A stretch of DNA of 64,000 bases from Peribacillus sp. Bi96 (GCF_918698115.1 NZ_CAKKLV010000020.1:1-64000), one strand, 5' to 3'; counted from the stretch's first letter, positions 9,879 through 24,482 are shown. The notes: generated from the letters alone by a model not told the origin. Translations and numbers: made by a program.

Positions 9879-10904
9879 ATGGCTAATGCATATAAACAGG
9901 CTGGTGTTGATATTGAGGCTGGTTATGAAGCGGTAAATCGGATGAAAAAACATGTGAAGCGGACATTTCGTCCAGAAGTAATGAATGGTCTGGGCGGTTT
10001 CGGGGGCATGTTTGATTTGTCTTCCTTGAACCTTAAAGAACCTGTGCTCATTTCAGGTACGGATGGAGTGGGTACGAAACTTTTGTTGGCGTTCATGATG
10101 GATAAGCACGATACAATTGGAGTGGATTGTGTAGCTATGTGCGTCAACGATGTTGTCGTTCAAGGTGCTGCACCTTTATACTTTTTAGATTATATTGCTT
10201 GCGGTAAAGCGGATCCAGAACGAATCGAAATGATTGTCAAAGGAATTGCAGATGGGTGTGAGCAGGCGGGTTGTGCATTAATCGGTGGAGAAACGGCGGA
10301 AATGCCAGGCATGTACGACACGGAAGAATACGATGTGGCAGGCTTCACTGTAGGTGCAGTTGAAAAATCACGTCTAATTACTGGTGAGGAAATCTCTGCT
10401 GGTGATGTTGTGATTGGACTTGCTTCAAGCGGCATCCACAGTAATGGATATTCTCTCGTTCGTAAAATTCTTCTTGAAGATTCAGGTATGGACCTTCATG
10501 AATTCGTACCGGAATTGGACTGCAAGTTAGGCGAGGAATTATTAAAACCGACAAAAATCTATGTGAAATCGATTTTATCTACATTGGAAAAATTTGAAAT
10601 TAAGGGCCTTGCCCATATTACTGGTGGCGGGTTCATCGAAAATATCCCGCGTATTCTACCTGAAGGAGCCGGTGTGGAAATCGAGCTTGGAAGCTGGGGA
10701 ATTCCGCCAATATTCTCATTCCTTGAAGAAAAAGGAAACCTTGTAAAAGAGGAAATGTTCAATATTTTCAATATGGGAATCGGAATGACGGCTGTCGTGA
10801 AAAAAGAAGAAGCATCAGCTGTGCTAGCCCATCTAAAGTCTTGCGGTGAAGAAGCATCGGTTATTGGAACGATTGTGGATGGAAATGGAGTGTCGTTTAA
10901 ATAA
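9879..10904 (+). CDS. purM: phosphoribosylformylglycinamidine cyclo-ligase PurM
   Basis: PurM closes the imidazole ring, turning FGAM into AIR. The 341 residues contain [32 protein letters not shown] and [14 protein letters not shown], plus the C-terminal [15 protein letters not shown], all standard for the AIR synthase family. The ATG at 9879 has CGGAGGGG nine bases upstream; an ATG at 9855 contains the ribosome binding site and is rejected. It overlaps purN by one base (TAATG). Confidence 0.97.
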   Translation: MANAYKQAGVDIEAGYEAVNRMKKHVKRTFRPEVMNGLGGFGGMFDLSSLNLKEPVLISGTDGVGTKLLLAFMMDKHDTIGVDCVAMCVNDVVVQGAAPLYFLDYIACGKADPERIEMIVKGIADGCEQAGCALIGGETAEMPGMYDTEEYDVAGFTVGAVEKSRLITGEEISAGDVVIGLASSGIHSNGYSLVRKILLEDSGMDLHEFVPELDCKLGEELLKPTKIYVKSILSTLEKFEIKGLAHITGGGFIENIPRILPEGAGVEIELGSWGIPPIFSFLEEKGNLVKEEMFNIFNMGIGMTAVVKKEEASAVLAHLKSCGEEASVIGTIVDGNGVSFK

Positions 10905-11479
10905 TGAAGCGCCTCGCTGTCTTCGCGTCAGGTAACGGTAGTAATTTCCAATCAATTACTGATGCAATTAAAAGTGGAACGTTGGAGGCTGAAATCTGTC
11001 TTGTCGTTTGCGATCGTGAAGATGCTTATGTACTTGAGAGAGCTAAGCTTGAGAATATCAATCTTTTCTCCTTTTCACCGAAGAATTACGCTAACAAGGC
11101 TGAGTTTGAAACGGAAATCCTGGAGAAACTTCGCCAACACGATGTAGATTTTATCATTCTGGCTGGATATATGCGTTTGATTGGTCCCACATTATTACAA
11201 AAGTACTCACAGAGGATTGTAAACATCCATCCTTCACTTCTGCCTAGTTTTCCAGGCAAGGATGCAATTGGCCAGGCTTTTGACGCCGGAGTGAAGGAAA
11301 CAGGGGTCACGGTTCATTATGTTGATGATGGAATGGATACAGGACCGATCATTGCCCAAAAAACAGTGCCAATTCTTGATGGGGATACGAAAGATATTCT
11401 TCAAAAAAGGATTCAGGAAACGGAGCATGACATGTATCCGTCAGTTTTGCAGCAGCTATGCCAAAAGAAACTTACTTAA
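10904..11479 (+). CDS. purN: phosphoribosylglycinamide formyltransferase PurN
   Basis: PurN transfers a formyl group from 10-formyl-THF to GAR. The 191-residue sequence has VFASGNGSNFQSI at the N-terminus, ILAGYMRLIGPTLL, the catalytic Asn-His segment VNIHPSLLPSFPGKDA and the Asp in VHYVDDGMDTGPII. The start codon shares its A with the purM stop, so re-initiation is likely. It ends 18 bases before purH. Confidence 0.97.
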   Translation: MKRLAVFASGNGSNFQSITDAIKSGTLEAEICLVVCDREDAYVLERAKLENINLFSFSPKNYANKAEFETEILEKLRQHDVDFIILAGYMRLIGPTLLQKYSQRIVNIHPSLLPSFPGKDAIGQAFDAGVKETGVTVHYVDDGMDTGPIIAQKTVPILDGDTKDILQKRIQETEHDMYPSVLQQLCQKKLT

Positions 11480-11497
11480 TGGAGGGACCCACAACAC

Positions 11498-13033
11498 ATG
11501 AAGAAACGTGCTTTAATAAGTGTATCGGATAAAACAGGTATCGTAGAATTTGCTCAAGGACTAATTGAGACAGGTTTTGAAATTATTTCAACAGGCGGTA
11601 CGAAAAAAACGCTGCAGGATAATGGCGTTGATGTGATCGGAATCAGTGATGTCACCGGTTTCCCGGAAATCTTGGATGGTCGCGTTAAAACGCTTCACCC
11701 GAATGTCCATGGGGCAGTGCTGGCAAAACATGATGACAAGGACCACGCAGCACAGCTTGCAGAGCATAATATTGAACCGATTCAACTTGTCTGTGTAAAC
11801 CTATATCCATTCCAAGCGACTATTTCCAAACCGGAAGTCACTGTGGAAGATGCCATTGAAAACATCGATATCGGTGGACCGACAATGCTTCGTTCTTCTG
11901 CTAAAAACCATGAATATGTGACCGTTATCGTTGATTCCAATGATTACCCTACCGTATTGGCTGAGCTGAAAGAAAACGGCGGCGTATCAAAAACCACGAA
12001 TCGCCGTCTGGCTGCAAAAGTCTTCCGCCATACAGCAGCATATGACGCTGTTATTTCGGAGTATATGACAGAGCTTGCCGATGAAGAAAATCCTGAATCA
12101 TTGACTGTTACCTATGAATTGAAACAGTCGCTTCGTTATGGGGAAAATCCACATCAAAAAGCAGCATTCTATAAAAAACCGCTTGGTTCCGTTTTTTCAA
12201 TTGCTGAAGCGAAGCAATTACATGGAAAAGAGCTTTCATACAACAACATTAATGATGCTGATGCAGCACTTCAAATTGTTAAGGAATTCAATGAGCCGGC
12301 CGCTGTTGCAGTCAAGCATATGAATCCTTGCGGCGTAGGTGTCGGAGAGACCATTTTAGAAGCATATGAAAAAGCTTATGAAGCAGATTCCACTTCCATT
12401 TTCGGTGGAATCATTGCTTTGAATCGTGAAGTCGATAAAGCGACTGCGGAAAAACTACATGAAATTTTCCTTGAAATCATCATTGCGCCTGGATTTACGG
12501 ATGAGGCAGTGGAAGTATTAACAAGCAAGAAAAACCTTCGTTTATTAACGATCGATTTCGATGCGGTTAAAAAGCCTGAGCGTAAATTAACTTCCATTGA
12601 AGGCGGATTACTTATTCAAGATCGCGATGCACATAGCTTAAAGGATGCAGAAGTAAAGGTGGCAACGAAACGTGAGCCTACCCCTGAAGAGTGGAAAGCC
12701 TTGGAACTTGGCTGGAAAATCGTGAAGCATGTAAAGTCGAATGCAATAGTGGTAAGTAACAGCCAAATGACATTAGGTGTTGGCGCAGGCCAAATGAACC
12801 GTGTAGGAGCGGCAAAAATTGCTCTTGAACAAGCTGGGGAAAGAGCAGCAGGCAGTGCATTGGCATCGGATGCTTTCTTCCCAATGGATGATACAGTTGA
12901 GGCCGCAGCGAAAGCGGGCGTCACGGCAATCATTCAGCCTGGTGGCTCTGTTAAAGATCAAGATTCAATCAAGAAAGCTGATGAATATGGGATTGCGATG
13001 GTATTTACAGGAATTCGTCACTTTAAACATTAA
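11498..13033 (+). CDS. purH: bifunctional AICAR transformylase/IMP cyclohydrolase PurH
   Basis: PurH performs the last two steps to IMP. The 511 residues split into an N-terminal IMP cyclohydrolase part ([33 protein letters not shown]) and a C-terminal AICAR formyltransferase part ([46 protein letters not shown]). ATGGAGGGA lies upstream of the ATG at 11498. Length and order of domains are normal. Confidence 0.97.
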   Translation: MKKRALISVSDKTGIVEFAQGLIETGFEIISTGGTKKTLQDNGVDVIGISDVTGFPEILDGRVKTLHPNVHGAVLAKHDDKDHAAQLAEHNIEPIQLVCVNLYPFQATISKPEVTVEDAIENIDIGGPTMLRSSAKNHEYVTVIVDSNDYPTVLAELKENGGVSKTTNRRLAAKVFRHTAAYDAVISEYMTELADEENPESLTVTYELKQSLRYGENPHQKAAFYKKPLGSVFSIAEAKQLHGKELSYNNINDADAALQIVKEFNEPAAVAVKHMNPCGVGVGETILEAYEKAYEADSTSIFGGIIALNREVDKATAEKLHEIFLEIIIAPGFTDEAVEVLTSKKNLRLLTIDFDAVKKPERKLTSIEGGLLIQDRDAHSLKDAEVKVATKREPTPEEWKALELGWKIVKHVKSNAIVVSNSQMTLGVGAGQMNRVGAAKIALEQAGERAAGSALASDAFFPMDDTVEAAAKAGVTAIIQPGGSVKDQDSIKKADEYGIAMVFTGIRHFKH

Positions 13034-13043
13034 TCAAAAATGA

Positions 13044-14312
<1,269 letters not shown>

Positions 14313-14330
14313 AATTTTCCTGATAATATG

Positions 14331-14367
14331 AAAGAAGCTGACTCCAATCGGAGTCAGCTTCTTCTTT
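14331..14367. terminator. bidirectional terminator after purD
   Basis: AAAGAAGCTGACTCC (14331-14345) pairs with GGAGTCAGCTTCTTC around an AATC loop. T-rich sequence follows on the plus strand and A-rich sequence precedes it, so it can end both purD and the convergent gene at 14378. Confidence 0.92.
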
Positions 14368-14377
14368 AGAAAAAAAC

Positions 14378-14644
14378 TTAATAGGAATCAGAAGGATTGG
14401 AGTCATATTCTTGGTTTTGCTCTTTCTTCATAAAGGTCTGCCCATTCTCCATAGCATCCACGATTGGACAATAGCGAAGAATGCCCTCGCCTATTTTCAT
14501 GGCAGAAATCATGACGACGACTAGATAAGATTGGTTTTTCCATGGTTTTTTAACCATCTTGGCCGTGGCCCATGTTAGAAAGGTAAAGCCACATGTAATT
14601 CGCATTAAGGCATTGATTATACTGATATTTTGTTTAAACTTCAT
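14378..14644 (-). CDS. YgaP-like DUF2892 membrane protein
   Basis: This 88-residue protein has two hydrophobic segments (about residues 15-31 and 40-60) and the pattern of the DUF2892/YgaP transmembrane family: N-terminal INALMRITCGFTFL and a Cys-Pro turn in GEGILRYCPIVDA. In other bacteria this unit is often fused to a rhodanese domain; here it stands alone, with a charged tail. Its role is unknown. It is convergent with purD and shares its terminator. Confidence 0.75.
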   Translation of the reverse strand: MKFKQNISIINALMRITCGFTFLTWATAKMVKKPWKNQSYLVVVMISAMKIGEGILRYCPIVDAMENGQTFMKKEQNQEYDSNPSDSY

Positions 14645-14790
14645 TTAAAGTACATCCCTTCACAAAAATTTAACAATATTCTGGGTAACATTACTGTTCT
14701 ATTGAGGCAAGTATGTTACTATGAAATAAAATTGGATTGAAAATGGTTTTTTTAAAACTTTGTTTCTAAAAAATTATGGGGGAATGTTTT

Positions 14791-16536
14791 ATGCTTGAAC
14801 AGCGCTATAGATGGAAAAATAAACATCTAAGAGAACATATAGATGTGCTGGATGGCAATAGGGCACCACACATTCTGCTTAAAAATACGACTTATTTAAA
14901 TCAGGCTTTGCGAAAATGGGTGAAAGCGAATATATGGATATATGATGATCGCATCATCTATGTTGGCGAAAACCTTCCTGATAACATAGACAGCTGTGAA
15001 ATTGTTGACTGCACAAACCAGTACTTGGTCCCGGGTTATATTGAGCCGCATTCACATCCTTCTCAATTATATAATCCCCTTTCTTTTTCACGTTATGCAT
15101 CTCATTTTGGCACAACGACATTGATTAATGATAACTTGCCGTTTCTTTTGCAGTTAGATAAAAAGAAAGCGTTTTCTCTTTTGAAAGAATTACGTAACAT
15201 TCCTGTTACAATGTACTGGTGGAGCCGTTTTGACGGCCAAACTGAATTGATCGATGAAGATGTGGTATTTTCCCATGGGGCCGTTAAATCCTGGCTGGAG
15301 CATGATGCCGTTTTACAGGGCGGGGAACTGACCGGCTGGCCTAAGCTTCTCGATGGGGATGACATGATGCTGCATTGGATTCAGGAAGCCAAGCGGATGA
15401 GGAAAAAAATAGAGGGACACTTTCCAGGTGCTTCAGAGAAGACTTTGGCAAAAATGACCCTGTTCGGCGCCGACTGTGATCATGAGGCAATGACAGGTGA
15501 TGAAGTCATGTCCCGATTGCTGCAGGGCTATTATGTGTCGCTACGGCATTCTTCGATCCGGCCGGATCTTCCTAAGATGATATCTGAAATCCATGAACTC
15601 GGCATTGATCATTACGACAAATTCTTTTATACCACAGATGGATCGCCGCCTTCTTTTTATGAAGATGGATTCATAGACTGTTTAATAAAGATTGCAATAG
15701 AGCATGGCGTTCCGGTCATAGATGCTTACAATATGGCAACTATCAACATCGCACGATATTATAATATTGAATACCTTCATGGCAATATTGCTACTGGAAG
15801 GGTGGCGAACATCAACTTCCTAACCGATGTAAAGGAACCTGCACCGGTTTCGGTAATGGCAAAAGGGAAATGGGTGAAAAGGGATGGTGAAATCATTTCC
15901 GATTCACAGGAAATCGAATGGAGTGATTTTGATTTTAAACCACTTGATATTGATTGGGATCTTAGTTTAAAGGAAGATTTTGAATTCTCGATGCCGTTTG
16001 GAATTGAATTGGTCAATAACGTAATTACGAAGCCGTACTCCCTTGCCAATGATGTTGGTCATGAAGAGTTGAACTTTGAGGATGATGAGTGCTTTTTCAT
16101 GCTCATTGATCGGGAAGGGAAATGGCGCATCAATACGATATTAAAGGGATTTGCAAATAAACTTTGTGGCTTTGCTGGCTCTTATACGAATACCGGAGAC
16201 ATCATACTGATCGGTAAACGGAAAAAGGATATGCATTTGGCATTTAACCGGTTGAAGGAAATTGGCGGTGGCATCATTTTAACCGAACACGGTAAGGTGA
16301 TCCATGAACTTCCTCTAAAATTAAAAGGAGTCATGTCCACCAAGGAAGTACCTGAACTGATCGAAGAAGAGAATGAGTTGAAAAATTTGCTGCGTGAAAG
16401 GGGCTATCGCTTCGACGACCCTGTGTACACCATCTCGTTCTTTTCGACGACCCATCTGCCTTATATAAGGCTAACTCAGCGAGGAGTATATGATGTCATG
16501 AATAAAACTATACTCTTTCCTACTATAATGCGTTAA
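14791..16536 (+). CDS. yerA: YerA, adenine deaminase-like amidohydrolase
   Basis: The 581-residue protein belongs to the amidohydrolase superfamily and resembles adenine deaminase. The metal motif appears as GYIEPHSHPSQLY, followed by GTTTLINDN, the segment EGHFPGASEKTL, and GADCDHEAMTGDEVM. It is very similar to B. subtilis YerA, whose substrate has not been settled to my knowledge. The ATG at 14791 has GGGGGAA seven bases upstream; the ATG at 14776 overlaps that site and is rejected. Its place after the pur operon fits a role in purine salvage, but that is inference. Confidence 0.9.
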   Translation: MLEQRYRWKNKHLREHIDVLDGNRAPHILLKNTTYLNQALRKWVKANIWIYDDRIIYVGENLPDNIDSCEIVDCTNQYLVPGYIEPHSHPSQLYNPLSFSRYASHFGTTTLINDNLPFLLQLDKKKAFSLLKELRNIPVTMYWWSRFDGQTELIDEDVVFSHGAVKSWLEHDAVLQGGELTGWPKLLDGDDMMLHWIQEAKRMRKKIEGHFPGASEKTLAKMTLFGADCDHEAMTGDEVMSRLLQGYYVSLRHSSIRPDLPKMISEIHELGIDHYDKFFYTTDGSPPSFYEDGFIDCLIKIAIEHGVPVIDAYNMATINIARYYNIEYLHGNIATGRVANINFLTDVKEPAPVSVMAKGKWVKRDGEIISDSQEIEWSDFDFKPLDIDWDLSLKEDFEFSMPFGIELVNNVITKPYSLANDVGHEELNFEDDECFFMLIDREGKWRINTILKGFANKLCGFAGSYTNTGDIILIGKRKKDMHLAFNRLKEIGGGIILTEHGKVIHELPLKLKGVMSTKEVPELIEEENELKNLLRERGYRFDDPVYTISFFSTTHLPYIRLTQRGVYDVMNKTILFPTIMR

Positions 16537-16579
16537 AATATAAGAGAAGAAATAGCTAATAAATCAGAGGAGTGGAAGG

Positions 16580-17617
16580 ATGAATTTTAAGAGAATTCTT
16601 TTCATGATGATTTCTATTTTACTGCTGGCAGGCTGTTCGACGAAAGAAGAACCTGCAACGGATGACAGTAAGCCGAAAGACCAAGCTGTCATCAAAAATA
16701 CAGATGTGAAAAATGAGCCTTCCAATAAGTTCCCACTTACTGGTATAGCCACCGATGAAAGCAGTGAGCAAAGGGCTGTTGCAGTGATGATTAATAATCA
16801 TCCAAAGGCACGCCCACAATCGGGCCTATCTCAAGCCGACTTAGTCTACGAAATGCTCGCAGAAGGTGACATAACCAGATTTTTAGCTATCTTCCAAAGT
16901 GAAATGCCAAGCCAGATCGGTCCGATTCGGAGTGCAAGGGACTATTATATCGAACTGGCTAAAGGCCTGGATTGCATCTATGTGTGTCATGGGAATAGCC
17001 CAGAGGCAAAAAACATGCTGGACAAAGGGTATATTGATAACTTGAACGGATTATATTATGATGGAACTTTGTTTCAACGCTCGGCGGATCGAAAAGCACC
17101 GCATAATTCTTACATTTCTTTTGATGACATCCAAAAGGGTGCGAAGGAAAAGGGATATGACATGAACGGTGCACCTGAGCCATTTACTTTCCTTACTGAG
17201 GATGAGGAGGCTGGTCTTCAAGGGGAACCGGCACTGAAAACCAAGATATCCTACGGATCGGAAGAGTATGATGTAGAGTATGAATACGAGGCCACGGAAG
17301 AGAAATATAAACGTTATTCGAATGGTGAGCAAACAGTCGAACATAAATCGAATAAGCCTATTTTACTGGATAATATATTGATCATTGAGGCCACTCATCA
17401 AGTGATTGACGATAAAGGGCGTCGTAAAATCGATTTGAAGAATGGTGGAAAAGGTTATTTACTTCAAAAAGGAAAAGCGAATGAAGTAGAATGGGTTAAT
17501 AAGGATGGTCGGATTATTCCAGTGAAAAACGATAAAGAGGTAGGGTTGATTCCAGGAAAAACCTGGGTCAATATAATTCCGAATCAACCTGGTTTAGTAG
17601 GGGACGTCTCATTTTGA
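16580..17617 (+). CDS. yerB: YerB lipoprotein (DUF3048)
   Basis: This 345-residue protein has a lipoprotein signal (MNFKRILFMMISILLLAGC, lipobox LLAGC, modified Cys19). The DUF3048 part includes AVMINNHPKARPQSGLSQAD, DLVYEMLAEGDITRFLAIF, IGPIRSARDYY and, at the end, GKTWVNIIPN. The family is found on the outside of the membrane in Firmicutes; its function is unknown. It overlaps the region of the yerC ribosome binding site, so yerB and yerC are one transcription unit. Confidence 0.92.
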   Translation: MNFKRILFMMISILLLAGCSTKEEPATDDSKPKDQAVIKNTDVKNEPSNKFPLTGIATDESSEQRAVAVMINNHPKARPQSGLSQADLVYEMLAEGDITRFLAIFQSEMPSQIGPIRSARDYYIELAKGLDCIYVCHGNSPEAKNMLDKGYIDNLNGLYYDGTLFQRSADRKAPHNSYISFDDIQKGAKEKGYDMNGAPEPFTFLTEDEEAGLQGEPALKTKISYGSEEYDVEYEYEATEEKYKRYSNGEQTVEHKSNKPILLDNILIIEATHQVIDDKGRRKIDLKNGGKGYLLQKGKANEVEWVNKDGRIIPVKNDKEVGLIPGKTWVNIIPNQPGLVGDVSF

Positions 17618-17643
17618 TACCCATGAAATTGAGGGGGAGTAAC

Positions 17644-17958
17644 ATGCAAATTGATAAGTTAAGAGGAAAAGAGACGGATCAGCTGTTTAAGTCGATTCTT
17701 TCCTTGCGCGATTTAGACGAATGTTATCGATTTTTTGATGATTTATGCACAGTTAATGAAATTTCCTCATTAGCTCAGCGACTTGAAGTAGCTCGGATGC
17801 TTGAAGAAGGTAAAACCTATCATAAGATCGAAACGGAAACGGGTGCAAGTACCGCTACGATTTCAAGGGTCAAGCGCTGTTTGAATTACGGAAATGACGC
17901 TTATTCCATGGCTCTTAACCGTATTAAAGAAAACGTTGAGGAAACAACTGAATCTTAA
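17644..17958 (+). CDS. yerC: YerC, TrpR-like DNA-binding regulator
   Basis: The 104-residue protein is of the TrpR/YerC/YecD family. The helix-turn-helix spans SLAQRLEVARMLEEGKTYHK and TGASTATISRVKRCL, very close to TrpR's DNA-binding region. The ATG at 17644 follows GAGGGGGAG by four to five bases; the in-frame ATG further upstream lies inside yerB. Its target genes are not known from the sequence. A terminator follows directly. Confidence 0.92.
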   Translation: MQIDKLRGKETDQLFKSILSLRDLDECYRFFDDLCTVNEISSLAQRLEVARMLEEGKTYHKIETETGASTATISRVKRCLNYGNDAYSMALNRIKENVEETTES

Positions 17959-17986
17959 TGCACAGGATTTTTATATGGTGAATGAG

Positions 17987-18021
17987 AAAAAGCCGAGGAA
18001 TTCATTTCCCGGCTTTTTATT
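17987..18021 (+). terminator. yerC terminator
   Basis: AAAAAGCCG with a following GGAA pairs with TTTCCCGGCTTTTT, then TATTTTG. It closes the yerA-yerB-yerC group. Confidence 0.9.
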
Positions 18022-18150
18022 TTGATTTTTTTGCGCTTTCTTTGTCAGCTGTCTTTCAGTCGTATCCGTGTTATATTGGATTTTAGATTCAGTGGTTTCC
18101 AATTGGTAAACATTTTATCGATACTTCTCTTTTTTAATGAAAAATCTTAA

Positions 18151-18159
18151 TGCTATAAT
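18151..18159 (+). promoter_or_regulatory. extended -10 promoter of pcrB
   Basis: TGCTATAAT gives a perfect -10 with the TGn extension, 33 bases before the pcrB start. The -35 region is only T-rich, which fits an extended -10 promoter. It would serve pcrB and probably pcrA, ligA and camS. Confidence 0.6.
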
Positions 18160-18191
18160 GGTGTAATGGGAAGTGTGAATGGAGGATTATA

Positions 18192-18875
18192 ATGTACGAT
18201 TTTCGCGAGTGGAAACATGTTTTCAAACTCGATCCAAATAAAGAAATAAGTGATGAGGCTCTGGAAAAAGTCTGCGAATCCGGTACTGATGCAATCATGA
18301 TCGGGGGAACGGATGGAATCACACTTGAAAATGTGCTTCATTTAATGGCACGGGTCAGACGTTACACCGTGCCATGTGTGATGGAAATTTCATCAGTTGA
18401 AACGGTGACGCCAGGTTTTGATTTATATTTTATTCCGAGTGTCCTGAATAGCACCAATCCGGATTGGATGATGAAGCTGCATCAGCAAGCAGTCAAAGAA
18501 TACGGATATCTTTTGAATTGGGATGAAATTTTCGTTGAAGGCTACTGTATCCTGAATCCTGATTGTAAGGCGGCCGAATTGACAAAAGCAAATACGAGTT
18601 TGGATATGGATGATGTGGGAGCTTACGCGCTGATGGCAGAAAAGATGTTCAACCTGCCTATTTTTTATCTGGAATACAGCGGTGATTATGGCGATGTCCA
18701 GATGGTGGAAGCGGCCAAAGAGAGTTTGGAGAATACCGTGCTGTTTTATGGCGGTGGGATAAAGTCGGTTGAACAGGCCAAAGAAATGTCGGAGTTTGCA
18801 GATGTTATCGTTGTTGGTAATGTGATATATGAAGATTTGAAAGTGGCACTTGCAACAGTTCCGGCAGTTAAATGA
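18192..18875 (+). CDS. pcrB: heptaprenylglyceryl phosphate synthase PcrB
   Basis: PcrB joins heptaprenyl diphosphate to sn-glycerol-1-phosphate, making an archaea-type ether lipid in Bacillus. The 227-residue TIM barrel has [27 protein letters not shown], the active-site segment [10 protein letters not shown], and the phosphate loop [24 protein letters not shown] precedes the ATG. It lies 61 bases upstream of pcrA, as in B. subtilis. Confidence 0.96.
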   Translation: MYDFREWKHVFKLDPNKEISDEALEKVCESGTDAIMIGGTDGITLENVLHLMARVRRYTVPCVMEISSVETVTPGFDLYFIPSVLNSTNPDWMMKLHQQAVKEYGYLLNWDEIFVEGYCILNPDCKAAELTKANTSLDMDDVGAYALMAEKMFNLPIFYLEYSGDYGDVQMVEAAKESLENTVLFYGGGIKSVEQAKEMSEFADVIVVGNVIYEDLKVALATVPAVK

Positions 18876-18936
18876 AATCATGGAATAAATGTAGTATACT
18901 AAAACGGAAACGAATGTTCGTATAGGTGGTGTGATA

Positions 18937-21186
18937 ATGCAATATTTAGCGGAAAAATTACTAATAGGTTTGAATGAACAGCAGCAAAAAGCAGTAAAAT
19001 CGACTGATGGCCCACTTTTAATCATGGCTGGAGCGGGAAGTGGAAAGACGCGTGTGCTGACTCACCGTATAGCTTACTTGATGGTCGAAAAGGAAATAGC
19101 ACCTTGGAACATCCTTGCCATCACGTTTACCAATAAAGCGTCACGTGAGATGAAGGAGAGGATTCGTGCCATACTTGGCGGTGCGTCCGAAGATATCTGG
19201 ATTTCGACTTTCCACTCGATGTGTGTCCGCATTTTACGAAGAGATATTGATCGGATCGGAATTAATAGGAACTTCTCGATATTGGATACGACAGATCAGC
19301 AATCGGTCATTAAGCAAATCATGAAAGAGCGTAATATGGATACGAAGAAATATGATTACCGTGCCATTTTGGGCAGCATCAGTTCAGCAAAAAATGAATT
19401 GGTCAGTCCGGAAGAATACCTGAAGACGGCATCAGATTTTTTCACTAAAGTAACTGCCGATGTATATACGGAATACCAAAAACGGCTGCGGAAGAATTCA
19501 GCGCTCGATTTCGATGATTTGATCATGATGACGATTCAATTGTTCCAACTAGTACCGGAAGTGCTTGAATATTATCAGCGCAAGTTTCAATACATTCATG
19601 TGGATGAGTATCAAGATACGAACAGGGCTCAATATATGCTTGTGAAACTACTAGCTTCGCGTTTTCGTAATTTGTGTGTTGTTGGGGATTCAGATCAATC
19701 GATCTATCGTTGGCGAGGTGCGGATATTGCAAATATCCTTTCTTTTGAAAAAGATTACCCGAATGCTAACATGATATTCCTCGAACAGAATTACCGCTCG
19801 ACGAAAAAGATTCTTGAAGCGGCGAATAAGGTCATCGATAACAATCAAAACCGGAAACCAAAGAATCTTTGGACTGAGAATGCAGATGGTAATAAGATAT
19901 TCTATTATCGTGCAGACAATGAACAAGGGGAAGCGCAATTTGTTGCCGGAAAGATCAATGAGTTAGTTATGGACGGCAGTAGAAAATATGCCGATATAGC
20001 AATCCTTTACAGAACAAATGCACAATCCCGTGTCATGGAGGAAGTTCTGCTTAAATCCAATATTAACTATGCAATCGTCGGCGGCACTAAGTTCTATGAC
20101 CGTAAAGAGATCAAGGACCTACTAGCTTATCTTCGCCTTATTGCGAATCCTGATGATGACATCAGTCTTCGCCGTGTAATCAATGTACCAAAACGCGGCA
20201 TTGGTGCAACCTCAATGGACAAAGTGGCAGATTATGCAGTTCAGTATGATGTTTCCATTTATAAAGCACTTGAATCAGTGGAAATGGTAGGGATAAGCGG
20301 GAAGGCTACCAAAGCAGCTAGGGAATTCCATACGTTAATCACTAATTATACAAATCAGCAGGAGTACTTATCCGTGACTGAGCTGGTGGAAGAAGTCATT
20401 AAGAAAACTGGTTACCGTGAGATGCTGCAGGCAGAAAAAACGATTGAATCACAAAGCCGGCTTGAAAATATAGATGAGTTTTTATCTGTTACGAAAGCAT
20501 TCGAAGAAAACAGCGAGGACAAATCATTGGTTGGCTTTTTAACTGACCTGGCATTGGTTGCAGATATAGATCAACTAGATGAGAATTCCGAAGAAGCTAC
20601 AAACACGGTAACGCTGATGACACTTCATTCTGCGAAGGGACTAGAGTATCCGGTAGTCTTTTTACTGGGTCTTGAAGAAGGTGTTTTCCCTCATAGCCGC
20701 TCGCTCATGGATGAAGAGGAGATGGAAGAAGAACGCCGTCTGGCTTATGTGGGGATTACAAGGGCTGAAAATGAGCTATTCATAAGTAATGCCCAAATGA
20801 GGACATTGTATGGACGGACGAGCATGAATCCAGTTTCACGTTTCATCGGAGAAATACCAGAGGAACTTCTTGAAGATCTTAAACCAAAACCTGCTCCTAG
20901 AGCTAGGCAAACACCTTTCAGTTCTTCGTCGAGAAGCGGATCTCCTGCAGCACCTTCCGGAAGAAAAGTGCCGGCCTTTGGAAAAGCTGTTTCCGCACCA
21001 TCTGCAACAGGCGGTGAAGAAATCGGCTGGGCTGTCGGTGATCGTGCATCCCATAAAAAATGGGGTATAGGAACCGTGGTGAGCGTAAAAGGGGAAGGCG
21101 AAGGAAAGGAACTGGATATTGCATTTCCTAGTCCAATCGGCATCAAACGCTTACTGGCGAAATTTGCACCAGTTGAAAAAGCTTAA
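18937..21186 (+). CDS. pcrA: ATP-dependent DNA helicase PcrA
   Basis: PcrA is the essential UvrD-type 3'-5' helicase used in repair, rolling-circle replication and removal of RecA and RNA polymerase. The 749 residues carry motif I AGAGSGKT (residues 31-38), [55 protein letters not shown] and YVGITRAE. The C-terminal Tudor-like domain ends with WGIGTVVSV and LDIAF. I prefer the ATG at 18937 over a GTG two codons upstream that lies in the ribosome binding region. Confidence 0.97.
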   Translation: MQYLAEKLLIGLNEQQQKAVKSTDGPLLIMAGAGSGKTRVLTHRIAYLMVEKEIAPWNILAITFTNKASREMKERIRAILGGASEDIWISTFHSMCVRILRRDIDRIGINRNFSILDTTDQQSVIKQIMKERNMDTKKYDYRAILGSISSAKNELVSPEEYLKTASDFFTKVTADVYTEYQKRLRKNSALDFDDLIMMTIQLFQLVPEVLEYYQRKFQYIHVDEYQDTNRAQYMLVKLLASRFRNLCVVGDSDQSIYRWRGADIANILSFEKDYPNANMIFLEQNYRSTKKILEAANKVIDNNQNRKPKNLWTENADGNKIFYYRADNEQGEAQFVAGKINELVMDGSRKYADIAILYRTNAQSRVMEEVLLKSNINYAIVGGTKFYDRKEIKDLLAYLRLIANPDDDISLRRVINVPKRGIGATSMDKVADYAVQYDVSIYKALESVEMVGISGKATKAAREFHTLITNYTNQQEYLSVTELVEEVIKKTGYREMLQAEKTIESQSRLENIDEFLSVTKAFEENSEDKSLVGFLTDLALVADIDQLDENSEEATNTVTLMTLHSAKGLEYPVVFLLGLEEGVFPHSRSLMDEEEMEEERRLAYVGITRAENELFISNAQMRTLYGRTSMNPVSRFIGEIPEELLEDLKPKPAPRARQTPFSSSSRSGSPAAPSGRKVPAFGKAVSAPSATGGEEIGWAVGDRASHKKWGIGTVVSVKGEGEGKELDIAFPSPIGIKRLLAKFAPVEKA

Positions 21187-21234
21187 GCTATTTTTATGCG
21201 TCTACTGGCAAAGAATAGGGATATCTGACTTTAG

Positions 21235-23295
<2,061 letters not shown>

Positions 23296-23306
23296 GAGGT
23301 GTAGCT

Positions 23307-24476
23307 ATGAGGAAACACTCTATTTTGGGGATGATTCTTATACTGCTTCTTGCTGGATGTGCACCTAGTTTTGAGGATAAGCAAGAGGTAGTTCAAGACT
23401 CCAAAAGCAAAAAAGAAACGGCAATAATTCCGAAGTATAAAATTTCGGATGAATATTATCAAACAATCCTTCCGTTTGAACCATCAAAAGCACGCGGGTT
23501 AGTCGTATCGAATTTAAATACCCGATATGATATTGAAGAATTCGAAAATGGTCTTATGCGGTTGGCACAAACACAATTTGATCCTGACGATTACCTATTT
23601 CAAGAAGGGCAAATGCTTAGTAGCTCCACGATATCTTCCTGGCTGAACAGAAAATATACCAAAAGTCAGTTGAAAGAAAAGGACATGAAAGCCTCGGAGA
23701 ACCTTGGCTTGAATCCGGTTGATCCTGGTAAAGGTGACATCGATAAGCGGAATGAAGAAAATCCAATCTATCTTGCTCATATTTTAGAACATAATTATTT
23801 AGTAAAAACAAAAGATAATTCAGTGAGCCTTGGTGGAGTGGTAATAGGTCTTGCGATGAATTCAGTGCATTACTATCAAAAAGAGGCATATGGTGCCACA
23901 TATGAACAGAAAATCGATAGTAATAAGATAAAGCAAGAAGGGGAGAAAATTGCTGCTGAAGTTTTAAAAAGGCTGCGTAACACAGACAAGCTGAAAAATG
24001 TTCCGATTACGATTGCCTTATTCGAGCAAAATGAAAAATCCTCTGTAGTGCCTGGGAATTTCATTTCCTATACGAATGTCGGACAAAATTCTGATAGTAT
24101 TGGAAAATGGACAGACTTGGACGAAGAGTATTTCTTATTTCCTTCTGCTAGTGCTGAAAAAAAATATAGGGATGATGTCAATACTTTCACGAACTTTAAA
24201 GAAGATGTCGAAGAGTATTTCCCTAATTTTAACGGAGTCATCGGCAGGGCGTTTTATATGGATAAACAATTACAAAGTCTGAACATCGATATTCCCATTC
24301 AATTTTATGGGAACTCGGAAGCGCTTGGGTTTACCCAATATGTAGCTGGGCTTGTAATGGAACGCTTCCCTAACTATATTTCCGTACAAGTATCCATTAC
24401 CTCTGTAAATGGGCCTGAAGCGCTCATTGTCCGTGAAGCAAATCAGGACGAACCAACCGTGCATATATATGAATGA
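23307..24476 (+). CDS. camS: CamS family lipoprotein (YerH)
   Basis: The 389-residue protein has a lipoprotein signal (MRKHSILGMILILLLAGC) and the CamS sex-pheromone-precursor domain. In Staphylococcus the signal peptide of this family gives the cAM373-like pheromone; in Bacillus the mature protein's job is unknown. Family segments seen are YYQTILPFEPSKARGLV and LGGVVIGLAMNSVHYYQ. It is 11 bases after ligA and closes the pcrB-camS unit with a terminator. Confidence 0.92.
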   Translation: MRKHSILGMILILLLAGCAPSFEDKQEVVQDSKSKKETAIIPKYKISDEYYQTILPFEPSKARGLVVSNLNTRYDIEEFENGLMRLAQTQFDPDDYLFQEGQMLSSSTISSWLNRKYTKSQLKEKDMKASENLGLNPVDPGKGDIDKRNEENPIYLAHILEHNYLVKTKDNSVSLGGVVIGLAMNSVHYYQKEAYGATYEQKIDSNKIKQEGEKIAAEVLKRLRNTDKLKNVPITIALFEQNEKSSVVPGNFISYTNVGQNSDSIGKWTDLDEEYFLFPSASAEKKYRDDVNTFTNFKEDVEEYFPNFNGVIGRAFYMDKQLQSLNIDIPIQFYGNSEALGFTQYVAGLVMERFPNYISVQVSITSVNGPEALIVREANQDEPTVHIYE

Positions 24477-24482
24477 AAAATG

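Noticed and set aside
18906-18925. CGAATGTTCG just before pcrA as a LexA box
   Set aside because: The half-sites are too close: CGAA and GTTCG are separated by one base, whereas the Bacillus SOS box needs CGAAC-N4-GTTCG. It is not symmetric at the right spacing.
18423-19025. 200-codon minus-strand frame across pcrB and pcrA
   Set aside because: It covers the start of pcrA and most of pcrB, both clear genes; composition is rich in Cys, His, Ile and Phe, as usual for antisense.
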